The translations under genes were made by a program, and so were the position numbers. Under the pieces are notes generated by a model, which did not search any database, was not told the origin of the DNA, and was given only the letters and a program-made list of their open reading frames with translations. Shown here piece by piece: positions 32,895-40,876 of a stretch of DNA of 64,000 nt (positions are counted from its first letter, which is position 1; the number at the start of each line of letters is the position of its first letter). This DNA comes from an uncultured Dorea sp. (GTDB taxonomy: Bacteria > Bacillota > Clostridia > Lachnospirales > Lachnospiraceae), in contig CAMBRQ010000010.1 of assembly GCA_945870325.1 (NCBI GenBank), positions 1 to 64,000 of the forward strand, read 5' to 3'.

Positions 32895-34046
32895 ATGAAT
32901 GAATTAAGCAAATTATTACAGGAAAATCTAAATATAGAATTTATCTCAGCAACCCTCAGCAACCCCAGGCAGAAGGAGGGACCATCGAAGGTCAAGGTTC
33001 GCCCGCTGCTTCAGAAGGAAAAACTAATATTCCAACTCGAATTATTCCAGAATAATCAGGCATTTCACAGGAATGCGGCGCCCCGGGAGGCGTGTGAACT
33101 GCTTCTTATGTATATGGAGAATATGCGCCAGTTACAGATGGAGACCAAGACTTATCAGTATACGGTTCTGGTCAGCAAGAAAGGCAAGGTTACGATTAAG
33201 AGGAAGGCTTGTAAATGTGAGAGAAAGGACATTGATATGAGCCACAATCGGAAGAAGAAGTATGTGCTGGAAGAGGGAGTGCCGGTTCCATTTCTTCAGG
33301 ATCTTGGCGTGATGACGAAAGAAGGCAAGATTGTGAATTCCAGATTCGACAAATTTCGACAGATCAATCGTTTCCTGGAATTCATTGAAGATATTTTGCC
33401 GGAACTGGATAAGGATCGGGAGTTGACGATTCTGGATTTCGGATGTGGCAAGTCATATCTGACATTTGCCATGTATTATTATCTGCATGAACTGAAAAAC
33501 TACGACATACGTATTATAGGGCTGGATCTTAAGAAGGATGTGATCCGGCATTGTAATGAACTTAGTCAGAAATACGGCTATGAGAAGTTAAGATTTTTAG
33601 AGGGAAATATCGCAGATTACACGGGTGCCAGCAAAGTTGATATGGTAGTGACGCTTCATGCTTGTGACACTGCGACGGATTTCGCGCTGGAGAAGGCTGT
33701 GGGCTGGGATGCGAAGGTGATTCTGTCGGTGCCGTGCTGCCAGCATGAACTGAATGGGCAGATGTATAATGAGGTGCTGCAGCCTATTTTCAAATACGGG
33801 CTGATCAAGGAGCGTATGGCGGCGCTTGTAACGGATGCGCTGCGTGCCGAGTATCTGGAGCGGGAAGGGTATCATGCCCAGATTCTGGAGTTCATTGATA
33901 TGGAGCATACGCCGAAGAATATATTAATCCGTACGATTAAGACTGGCAAAAAAGGGGAGAACCGGGAAGCAATCAGGCAGTGCGAGGAATATCTGCATGT
34001 GTCACCGACGCTTGGACGGTTGTTAGATCATAAAGGGGAACAATAG
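32895..34046 (+). CDS. Class I SAM methyltransferase, METTL25/Methyltransf_32-like
   Basis: 383 residues. An N-terminal roughly 150-residue domain with several basic and cysteine residues (KRKACKCERKDIDMSHNRKKKY) precedes a Rossmann methyltransferase domain. Its SAM loop is LTILDFGCGKSYLTFAMYYYL, then IIGLDLKKDVI and a MVVTLHACDTATDFAL motif, and later LSVPCCQHEL. These HACD and PCCQHE motifs are typical of Methyltransf_32, whose eukaryotic members act on rRNA or proteins. I infer an RNA or protein substrate. The start at 32895 lies in AT-rich DNA with no strong ribosome site. The next gene begins right at the stop (TAGATG). Confidence 0.8.
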   Translation: MNELSKLLQENLNIEFISATLSNPRQKEGPSKVKVRPLLQKEKLIFQLELFQNNQAFHRNAAPREACELLLMYMENMRQLQMETKTYQYTVLVSKKGKVTIKRKACKCERKDIDMSHNRKKKYVLEEGVPVPFLQDLGVMTKEGKIVNSRFDKFRQINRFLEFIEDILPELDKDRELTILDFGCGKSYLTFAMYYYLHELKNYDIRIIGLDLKKDVIRHCNELSQKYGYEKLRFLEGNIADYTGASKVDMVVTLHACDTATDFALEKAVGWDAKVILSVPCCQHELNGQMYNEVLQPIFKYGLIKERMAALVTDALRAEYLEREGYHAQILEFIDMEHTPKNILIRTIKTGKKGENREAIRQCEEYLHVSPTLGRLLDHKGEQ

Positions 34047-36488
34047 ATGAAATGGAAAAATAGATTGATAGAAGCCGGAGTTCTGGCTGTAATATTTATC
34101 ATAGCGGTCATCGGCTTCAGTTATTATACGAATAAAGGCAATGATAACATGACTGCCGATATGGGAACAGCAACTTATCCGCAGGTATCTTTTTCCTATG
34201 ACGGATATGCGCTGAATACTTTGAGCGGATATGCTAAGAAGATGGACATACCGGCGATGCGTGACACTATAACGCCGGTTTCAGGACAGAGGCTCAATGC
34301 TGAGATTCAGGCATATGGCAATAAGATCCAAAGTGCCAGTTATACAGTGTATTCTTTGGATGGGGAGAAGAAACTGAAAAGTGAAAAAGTGGATGATGTA
34401 AACGAGAACTTCGTGGTGGATCTTAATGGTGAAGGGATTCTTGACGGAGAACAGGTATTGGAGATTACGCTGAATACTAAGGATGATAAGACGATATATT
34501 TCTACACCAGGGTTGTAGATGCGGCGAATGCAAATGTGCTGGAATGTCTGGATTATATCCGTAATTTCCATGAGAGTGCCCTTGGCAAGGTGGAAGGCGC
34601 CGGGGTTGGCGCGGCAATCGAGCCAAGTGAGGAGGCTAACAATTCTACTTTACGTCATGTGACGATTCATTCAGATTACGACCATGTGTCCTGGGGGGCT
34701 TTGGAGCCGACGGTTGAGAAGGGAGAGCGCTGGAACATCAAAGAGATTAACAGCAATTCGATGTCTGTACAGTTAGAGTACCGTGTGCGTTGTAAAGGTG
34801 AGGAAAATGAGACGGATGTGTACAGTGTGAAGGAGTTCTTCCGTGTGCGCCACATAGCAGATGCGCAGAAGACATACCTTCTGGACTATGACCGGACTAT
34901 GGAGCAGATATTCGATGCGACGAAGCAAGTGTTGAATGAGAAGGGCATCCTTCTTGGAATTGTGCCAAGAGATATGTCTTATATCGTCAATGATGATGGC
35001 ACGGTAGTATCTTTCGTTGCGGCAAATGAGTTGTGGAATTACAATAAAGAAGCGGATGAGATGTCGCTGGTGTTCAGTTTTGCCGATGCCGAGAACAGCG
35101 ATGTCCGCAATATGATTTCCCTAAATAAGATAAAATTACTGGAAATGGATAAGGCTGGTGATACGGTGTTCGCGGTGTGCGGATATATGAGCCGCGGCGA
35201 GCATGAGGGTGAGGTTGGCATTGCAATCTATTATTATGATATAGAGAAGAATTCTGTTGAGGAGAAGGTATTCGTCTCCAGTGACCAATCTGCCGGATAT
35301 GCGGCAGGCGAACTGAGCAAACTGGTCTATTACAGCGTAGACAGGAACATGCTGTACGTCATGGTGGATGGCACTCTCTATGAGTTCGATGTGGAGAGTG
35401 AAAAGAGCAATACGGTGGTCGAGAATCTGGATGATGACCAGTATGTGGTGTCAGAGGACGGGCATCTGGTAGCCTATCAGGATGGAGGTGAGATGGATTC
35501 TGCAACTAAGATTGTTGTAATGAATCTTGCGTCTGGCAAGGAGCGGACGGCCAAGTGTGGTTCGGGTGAGTGCATCCGTCCATTGGGATTCGTGAAAAAT
35601 GACTTCGTATATGGAGTTGCGAAGACTGAGGATATGGGGAAGACGGTCTCCGGAGAGACGACAGTTCCGATGTATAAGATCGAGATACAGAATAGCAAGA
35701 GCGAGATTGTTAAGACCTATCAGGTGGATGAAACCTATGTGCTTGGTGCGACATTCGAGGATAATATGATAACCCTGAACCGGGTGACAAAGAACGGAGG
35801 GACTTATACAGGTATTGCTTCGGATTACATTACGAATAACGAGGAGAAGGAAAAGAGCAATATCTATCTGGAGTCCTATGTTACAGAATTAAAAGAGTCA
35901 CAGGTAAGGCTTGCCTATAATGACGGTATTTCCGATAAAGAGCCGAAGATACTAAAGCCGAAACAGATTATGTTTGAGAATCCGGTAACGGTTAGTTTCG
36001 ATGATGTCAGCAGCACGGGTGGATATTATGTGTATGGCTATGGAGAATTGCAGGGAATCTACGACAAGGCTGGAGAAGCAATCCAGCAGGCGAATTCGTA
36101 CAACGGTGTCGTGGTAGACTCCGACCAGTCGTATGTCTGGGAAAGAGGCAACCGGGATCTTAGGTATGAGGTCAGTGGGAAAGAAGAAATCATCCAGACG
36201 ATGAGTAACAGGTTGAAGCAGAATGAGGCGCCAGTGGATATTGTAAAGGACCTAAATGGCGGCAGATGCCTTGATCTTACAGGGTGTACGACAGAAGAAC
36301 TATTGTATGTCCTGAATCGGGATATCCCGGTGATTGGAATGCTGAGTGCGGATAGCGCAGTAATTCTGATTGGGTATAGTGATACGAATGTGGTTTATAT
36401 TGATGTGGCGAGTGGGGAACGTTTAAGTGTTTCGTATGAACAGATGGATCAGATGACCACAGGAAGCGGCAATACGTACATCGGATAG
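34047..36488 (+). CDS. Large membrane-anchored extracellular protein of unknown function
   Basis: 813 residues. One N-terminal membrane helix (about 8-28, AGVLAVIFIIAVIGFSYYT) with a short basic cytoplasmic tail, so the body faces outward; no lipobox is evident. The middle (about 280-650) consists of repeated beta-strand units such as DDGTVVSFVAANELWNYN and DGHLVAYQDGGEMD that suggest a beta-propeller. The last 90 residues (LDLTGCTTEELLYVLNRDIPVIGML to VYIDVASGERLSV) resemble a C39-like cysteine peptidase fold, though I cannot confirm a catalytic triad. It is coupled to the methyltransferase gene (TAGATG). Confidence 0.65.
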   Translation: MKWKNRLIEAGVLAVIFIIAVIGFSYYTNKGNDNMTADMGTATYPQVSFSYDGYALNTLSGYAKKMDIPAMRDTITPVSGQRLNAEIQAYGNKIQSASYTVYSLDGEKKLKSEKVDDVNENFVVDLNGEGILDGEQVLEITLNTKDDKTIYFYTRVVDAANANVLECLDYIRNFHESALGKVEGAGVGAAIEPSEEANNSTLRHVTIHSDYDHVSWGALEPTVEKGERWNIKEINSNSMSVQLEYRVRCKGEENETDVYSVKEFFRVRHIADAQKTYLLDYDRTMEQIFDATKQVLNEKGILLGIVPRDMSYIVNDDGTVVSFVAANELWNYNKEADEMSLVFSFADAENSDVRNMISLNKIKLLEMDKAGDTVFAVCGYMSRGEHEGEVGIAIYYYDIEKNSVEEKVFVSSDQSAGYAAGELSKLVYYSVDRNMLYVMVDGTLYEFDVESEKSNTVVENLDDDQYVVSEDGHLVAYQDGGEMDSATKIVVMNLASGKERTAKCGSGECIRPLGFVKNDFVYGVAKTEDMGKTVSGETTVPMYKIEIQNSKSEIVKTYQVDETYVLGATFEDNMITLNRVTKNGGTYTGIASDYITNNEEKEKSNIYLESYVTELKESQVRLAYNDGISDKEPKILKPKQIMFENPVTVSFDDVSSTGGYYVYGYGELQGIYDKAGEAIQQANSYNGVVVDSDQSYVWERGNRDLRYEVSGKEEIIQTMSNRLKQNEAPVDIVKDLNGGRCLDLTGCTTEELLYVLNRDIPVIGMLSADSAVILIGYSDTNVVYIDVASGERLSVSYEQMDQMTTGSGNTYIG

Positions 36489-36490
36489 CA

Positions 36491-36530
36491 AATAGGGACG
36501 GGGGAAATTGAGATTTCCCCCGTCCCTATT
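36491..36530. repeat. GGGACGGGGG palindrome, copy 4
   Basis: The most perfect copy: 18-bp arms (36491-36508 and 36513-36530) around TGAG, lying between two converging genes. Right after it an inverted degenerate unit (rc of GGGACACGGCAATTTTA) leads toward queT. There are five T at 36547-36551, so it might terminate on the plus strand. Confidence 0.85.
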
Positions 36531-36554
36531 TAAAATTGCCGTGTCCCTTTTTGA

Positions 36555-37055
36555 TTAAGCTCTTCCTCCGATTGGACGGAAAATAATATTCTTATATTTC
36601 TTTAATGCAAAGTACAGCACCATTCCCAAAACTCCGCAAGATAATACCTCTCCGATTCCAACGGTCAGCATCATGAATGGAATTGGCAGTGCTACGCCGT
36701 ATCCATAGTACAGCACGAATGGCACGATAACTGTATTAGCCGCAATTGGAGGCAGTGGTGCCAGGAACTGATTTTTACTTCGAAGTGTGTAGGTGAAGGT
36801 TGCGCCGATTAGGGTTGCAAGACTTCCGAAGATGATGTCTGGGAGGATTGCTCCGCCTAAGATGTTACCAATCAGGCATCCAACGAACAGACCGGGAATA
36901 GCGGCTGGGGTGAATGCTGGAAGGATGGTAAGCGCTTCGGCAATTCTTACCTGGACTTCTCCGAAAGAAAATGGTGCGAATACATAAGTGAGCACCACAT
37001 AGATGGCAGCGATCATGGCTGCCTGGGTTAGAAAGTTGATGTTCTGTTTTTTCAT
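36555..37055 (-). CDS. queT: Queuosine precursor transporter QueT
   Basis: A substrate-binding S component of an energy-coupling-factor transporter for preQ1/preQ0-type queuosine precursors; it works with a shared ECF module that is not in this window. 166 residues with about five helices; FSFGEVQVRIAEALTILP and the AIPGLFVGCLIGNILGG segment are typical. The start at 37055 has aggag upstream; the frame to 37106 would read through the riboswitch. Expression is likely repressed when preQ1 is available through the preQ1-I element just upstream. Confidence 0.93.
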   Translation of the reverse strand: MKKQNINFLTQAAMIAAIYVVLTYVFAPFSFGEVQVRIAEALTILPAFTPAAIPGLFVGCLIGNILGGAILPDIIFGSLATLIGATFTYTLRSKNQFLAPLPPIAANTVIVPFVLYYGYGVALPIPFMMLTVGIGEVLSCGVLGMVLYFALKKYKNIIFRPIGGRA

Positions 37056-37064
37056 GATTTTGTT

Positions 37065-37107
37065 CTCCTTTAGTTTTGTTTTACGTGTGGAAGGTCTCGA
37101 ACACACG
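37065..37107 (-). promoter_or_regulatory. preQ1-I riboswitch (translational type)
   Basis: On the minus strand: P1 stem CGTGTG (37107-37102) with CACACG (37089-37084), a 12-base loop TTCGAGACCTTC, then the A-rich tail TAAAACAAAACTAAAGGAG. The loop CCTT can pair with AAGG of the tail, giving the P2 pseudoknot that hides the ribosome site of queT. This is the architecture of class I preQ1 riboswitches such as that of Thermoanaerobacter, and it sits in front of a queuosine-precursor transporter. Confidence 0.85.
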
Positions 37108-37109
37108 GT

Positions 37110-37330
37110 GCATTTCCGCGAAGCAATGAGTCGGGCGAATATGCTTGCATATTCATCCGGCGAATGCCGCGAGACTCAGATACCGCAGGTATCTGGGTTA
37201 CGCCGGGAATCGGCGGCAAGCCCCATAAGACCTTGGTTTTGAGGGCTTTGCAACGTGGAGTAGTATAACATGGACGTGCTTGAAAATCAAGTGAAGTACC
37301 AAAAAGTACCAAATTGGAAATAAAGTTTTT
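37110..37330 (-). other. Structured GC-rich upstream region of queT
   Basis: Contains perfect hairpins CAGATACC-tgc-GGTATCTG and GAATATGC-aa-GCATATTC inside CCGGCG/CGCCGG. The ATGCAAGCAT-ATTCGCCC stretch matches the inner part of the 164-bp element almost base for base, so this is probably an older relative of it. No promoter stands out. Confidence 0.5.
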
Positions 37331-37590
37331 TTGGTATTACCCTTCCGCTTCCGACTGCTTTCGGAGTCTTTATCATGCGTCAGGCGATTAAAGGGGGATT
37401 ACCTTGAGCGGATTGAAAGGCTAAGCATAAAAATGCAATTAAAAAGGACTGCAAATTGGGAGGAGTGCAGCCCTGAGGAAAAAGTTATGAAAAAGAATTT
37501 TGTTCTTTCGAACAATTATAGTATACGCAGAAACTGTGATAAAAGTGTGATGAAAATACGAACTAATTGTTAACAATTAAAGAACGAAAA
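37331..37590. other. Intergenic region without recognisable gene
   Basis: About 260 bases between the queT upstream region and the aroB terminator. One short GC hairpin (GGACTGCA...TGCAGCCC near 37446-37472) is visible; otherwise nothing supported. Confidence 0.4.
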
Positions 37591-37632
37591 TTAAAAAAGA
37601 GTCATATGCAATATCGCATGTGGCTCTTTTTA
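37591..37632 (-). terminator. Intrinsic terminator of the aroF-aroB operon
   Basis: AAAAAGAGNCANATGC pairs with its complement around AATATC, with A and T runs on both sides, so it works on the minus strand and could be bidirectional. Confidence 0.85.
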
Positions 37633-37645
37633 AGGGATTCTATAG

Positions 37646-38707
37646 TTATATGTTTTTATTATGCCGGTTAAAGAATTCTATAGTTGTTGGGTAGATATAA
37701 CTGGACCCAATATCATGTAATAGAATTACATTCAACTTGTTGTTCAGATTCTTCTTATCAAGAGTGATAGCGTTCGTCAGTTCCCTAAGCGGTAACTGGC
37801 ACTCATAAGGCATCCCGTATTTCTTCAATACATTCAGAATACGATCGGCAGTTCCGATTGGGGTTAGGCCTTGGTCTTCGGCAAGTTTTGTAATCTGGTA
37901 CATGCCGATAGCAACGGCTTCTCCGTGGCTCTCTCTTTCATAATTAAAATATTGCTCTATTGTGTGAGCAAGAGTGTGACCGAAGTTCAGGAGCATACGC
38001 TCTCCAGTGTCAAACTGGTCATGCTCCACAACAATCCGCTTAATATCGACGCAGCGATAAATGATGGCTGGTAATTCTTCCTTAAGTTCTTCGAAAGAAT
38101 CGTGCGATTCCAGGATGTGAAATAATTCGGCGTCTTTAATACATCCGTACTTTATCACTTCGCCCATACCATCGCTGATAAAATGTTTGTTCAGCGAATT
38201 CAATACGAGTGGATCGATCAGTACCAGCGAAGGCTGGTAGAATGCACCAACCAGATTCTTGCCCTGAGGCAGGTCTACTGCAACTTTGCCGCCAACAGAA
38301 GAGTCTACCTGTGCAAGCAGTGAAGTCGGAATCTGAACCAGTTTCACTCCTCTTAGGTAACTGGAAGCGGCGAACCCGGTCAGGTCGCCGATGACACCGC
38401 CGCCAAGAGCGATGATCAGATCGCTTCTGGATAATTTGGCATCCAAAAGGGCTGAGTATACCGTAGGAAGCATCTGAAAATCTTTGGTAGATTCCCCATG
38501 TGGAAGTACCAGATGATAGCAATCATACGTCTGAGACAGTGCATCTGTAAGCTGCTGTCCATACAGAGGATATACGTTGTCATCTGAGACGATCATAATC
38601 TTCTTTCCGGTAAATACTTCGCTTATGTAAGCAGCAGCCTGGGATAATATGTTGTTTTCAATATAAATGGGATAACTGTTTTTTCCCAGATTAACCATCA
38701 GTTTCAT
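37646..38707 (-). CDS. aroB: 3-dehydroquinate synthase
   Basis: Second step of the shikimate pathway, NAD- and zinc-dependent cyclisation of DAHP. 353 residues. Motifs: HGESTKDFQML, the NAD/glycine loop ALGGGVIGDLTGFAASSYLRG, the PTSLLAQVDSSVGGK segment, GEVIKYG, and the zinc histidines in LNFGHTLAHTIE and SHGEAVAIGM. It lies 45 bases downstream of aroF in one operon. Confidence 0.97.
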   Translation of the reverse strand: MKLMVNLGKNSYPIYIENNILSQAAAYISEVFTGKKIMIVSDDNVYPLYGQQLTDALSQTYDCYHLVLPHGESTKDFQMLPTVYSALLDAKLSRSDLIIALGGGVIGDLTGFAASSYLRGVKLVQIPTSLLAQVDSSVGGKVAVDLPQGKNLVGAFYQPSLVLIDPLVLNSLNKHFISDGMGEVIKYGCIKDAELFHILESHDSFEELKEELPAIIYRCVDIKRIVVEHDQFDTGERMLLNFGHTLAHTIEQYFNYERESHGEAVAIGMYQITKLAEDQGLTPIGTADRILNVLKKYGMPYECQLPLRELTNAITLDKKNLNNKLNVILLHDIGSSYIYPTTIEFFNRHNKNI

Positions 38708-38752
38708 AATATTACTCCTGAATAAGATATATTTTAGTTAAATGTATTCGAA

Positions 38753-39766
38753 TTACATGTGTTTCCCGATTACTTCAGCAATCTGAGCAACTTCTTTGAT
38801 AAGTGTATCATATTTTGCTGGCTTCAGGGACTGAGCGCCATCGCACAATGCACATTCCGGATTGTTGTGAACTTCGATCATAAGTCCGTCAGCGCCGGCA
38901 GCAATAGCCGCTTTCGCCATAGGCTCTACCAGCCACCATTTTCCTCCGGCATGGCTTGGGTCTACGATAACCGGAAGGTGTGTAAGTTTGCGCAGTACCG
39001 GAATACTCTGAAGATCCAGAGTATTTCTTGTATAAGTTTCAAACGTACGGATTCCACGTTCGCAGAGGATAACATTCTCGTTACCGGATGCCATGATGTA
39101 TTCTGCGGACATAATCCATTCTTCGTAAGTAGCATTTAAGCCTCTCTTCAGAAGAATTGGACGGTCAAGTTGTCCTAATTGCTTCAAAAGATCAAAATTC
39201 TGCATATTGCGGGCACCAATCTGAATCAAATCTACTTTCTCGTTAAATATGTCCAGATAATCAGGTGACATTAATTCTGTTACAATTGGAAGTCCGGTCT
39301 CTTTCTTGACTTCACATAAGATATCCAGTCCTTCAAGTCCCAGACCCTGGAAAGAATATGGGCTGGTTCTAGGTTTGAAAGCGCCGCCTCTTAACAGGTT
39401 GGCTCCGGAAGCCTTGGCTGCCTTGGCAATCTCTAATACCTGCTCAAAAGATTCTACAGAGCATGGTCCTGCGATCAATGCAAGATTATCTCCGCCGACT
39501 TTGACACCGGAGATATCAACGATAGAATCTTCCGGGTGGAAAGCACGGTTCGCCAGTTTGTATGGCTCCTGAACGTGCATAACTTTGTCTACGGATGAGT
39601 CAACCTCGAAAAGTTTGGAATCAATCTTAGTGGTGTCTCCGATACATCCGATAATGGTCTGGCCGGCACCTTCAACAATATGTGTGTCCAGTCCACGTCT
39701 CTTTATCATCTGTTCCACACGGGAGACATCGTCTTTTGTAATGCGTGGTTTTAATACAATGATCAT
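38753..39766 (-). CDS. aroF: 3-deoxy-7-phosphoheptulonate synthase (type I-beta)
   Basis: Condenses phosphoenolpyruvate and erythrose-4-phosphate, the committed step to aromatic amino acids. 337 residues: an N-terminal ferredoxin-like regulatory domain (about 1-70) that in Thermotoga-type enzymes mediates Tyr/Phe inhibition, then the barrel with [39 protein letters not shown] and the metal site DPSHAGGK. A ribosome site (ggaggaac) precedes it, and a TTGACA promoter with an overlapping palindrome lies upstream. Confidence 0.96.
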   Translation of the reverse strand: MIIVLKPRITKDDVSRVEQMIKRRGLDTHIVEGAGQTIIGCIGDTTKIDSKLFEVDSSVDKVMHVQEPYKLANRAFHPEDSIVDISGVKVGGDNLALIAGPCSVESFEQVLEIAKAAKASGANLLRGGAFKPRTSPYSFQGLGLEGLDILCEVKKETGLPIVTELMSPDYLDIFNEKVDLIQIGARNMQNFDLLKQLGQLDRPILLKRGLNATYEEWIMSAEYIMASGNENVILCERGIRTFETYTRNTLDLQSIPVLRKLTHLPVIVDPSHAGGKWWLVEPMAKAAIAAGADGLMIEVHNNPECALCDGAQSLKPAKYDTLIKEVAQIAEVIGKHM

Positions 39767-39847
39767 AATTTATGTTCCTCCATATGTAGAATACGAAATC
39801 AGTGCAATATTCGTACTGTAAAATTTTAGTTGTTTAAAGTGCGAAAA

Positions 39848-39887
39848 AGACTAATGTTAGTCTACCGCAACGAAAAATGGTTGTCAA
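39848..39887 (-). promoter_or_regulatory. aroF promoter with palindrome over the -10 box
   Basis: On the minus strand: TTGACA (39887-39882), 17-base spacer, TAGACT (39864-39859). A 7-bp inverted repeat with a 2-base centre (AGACTAA/TTAGTCT, 39848-39863) covers the -10 box and start site, as expected of a repressor operator. The leader to aroF is about 85 bases. Confidence 0.7.
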
Positions 39888-39916
39888 CACTTTTGGGGAA
39901 AATAATTTGTAAATGA

Positions 39917-40080
39917 GTAACAGTTCAGCCATAAGCCGGATTGTGGGCGAATCATGCTTGCATGAATGAACACACAATCCGGCTTATGAGCAGAGCGCCA
40001 TTTTATGAGCAAAAAGAGCTGCGTAGCAGCGGAGAAGCATCGCAGATGCGTTTTGCGAATGGCGCGGGCTGAACTGTTAC
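39917..40080. mobile_element. 164-bp MITE-like element, copy 2
   Basis: By eye identical to the copy at 6561-6724, including the perfect GTAACAGTTCAGCC terminal inverted repeats. Its flanks carry a 9-bp direct repeat, TGTAAATGA (39908-39916 and 40082-40090), with one extra G at the right junction. It landed 29 bases upstream of the aroF -35 box and 147 bases upstream of the divergent phosphopantetheinyl transferase gene. Confidence 0.9.
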
Positions 40081-40227
40081 GTGTAAATGAGAAAAAGGAT
40101 GCAGAGGGGGACACAGTCCTGTGGGGATGTGTGGGTTGTAAAATGGGGGAGAGGATTTTATAATAGAATTTATAGTATAGAAGTGGCTTGAGAGCGGAAA
40201 AAAGAATGGGAGAGGGGTGTAAGTGAT

Positions 40228-40851
40228 ATGGTAAGGGTCTGGGTGGCGGATGTTCGGGCTTTGCTGGCGGAAGAGACGTATTGGGAGTATTATGGGAGGC
40301 TTCCGGGGTGGCGGAAGGAGAAGGTGGATCGGTGCAGGCTTGTGAAGGATAAGGTGCAGAGTGTTGGGGTGTGGAGTTTGTGGGAGAAGGTGAAGGAGAC
40401 GTGTGATGTGCCGGAGGGGGCAGTGTATAACCTGTCGCATTCGGGGGATTATGTGATGTGTGCATATAGTGACATCCCGGGGACACAGGTGGGGTGTGAC
40501 CTGGAGGAAGTGAAGGAGTTCAGGGAGAATGTGGCAAAGAGATTCTTCTGTCCGGGGGAATATGAGCATATTATGAATGAAAGCGGGGAAAAGCAGACGC
40601 AGTTGTTCTATCGTTACTGGGTGATGAAGGAGAGTTTTATGAAGGCGACACGGCGGGGGATGGCTCTGGATACGCGTTCTTTTGAGATCGGATGGGAGAA
40701 GAATGCAGGACCGGTTCTCTTAAGATGGCCGGAGGAATTCCCGGAGAAGTATTATTTTAAGGAATATAGGAAACCAGGGATGAATGCCAGAATGGCAGTC
40801 TGTACGACGGATTGCGAGATTGATGAAGAACTTCATGTGATGGATTTATAG
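40228..40851 (+). CDS. 4'-phosphopantetheinyl transferase (Sfp type)
   Basis: Transfers phosphopantetheine from CoA to a carrier-protein serine. 207 residues; magnesium/CoA motifs VGCDLEEVKEF and FYRYWVMKESFMKA (WxxKES) are clear, as is NLSHSGDYV. The start follows agaggggtg. No NRPS, PKS or carrier gene is in the window, so its partner is elsewhere. The GH2 gene starts 25 bases later, probably in the same transcript. Confidence 0.9.
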   Translation: MVRVWVADVRALLAEETYWEYYGRLPGWRKEKVDRCRLVKDKVQSVGVWSLWEKVKETCDVPEGAVYNLSHSGDYVMCAYSDIPGTQVGCDLEEVKEFRENVAKRFFCPGEYEHIMNESGEKQTQLFYRYWVMKESFMKATRRGMALDTRSFEIGWEKNAGPVLLRWPEEFPEKYYFKEYRKPGMNARMAVCTTDCEIDEELHVMDL

Positions 40852-40876
40852 TAGGAAGACATACGGGGGAATGTGT

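Noticed and set aside
37331..37573. 80-residue plus-strand frame between queT and aroB
   Set aside because: No ribosome site, odd composition, and it ends in the promoter-less gap; no family recognised.
39884..40486. Long minus-strand open frames over element copy 2 and the transferase gene
   Set aside because: They are antisense to the transferase gene or read through the element; the shared peptide also appears at copy 1 only because the DNA is identical.
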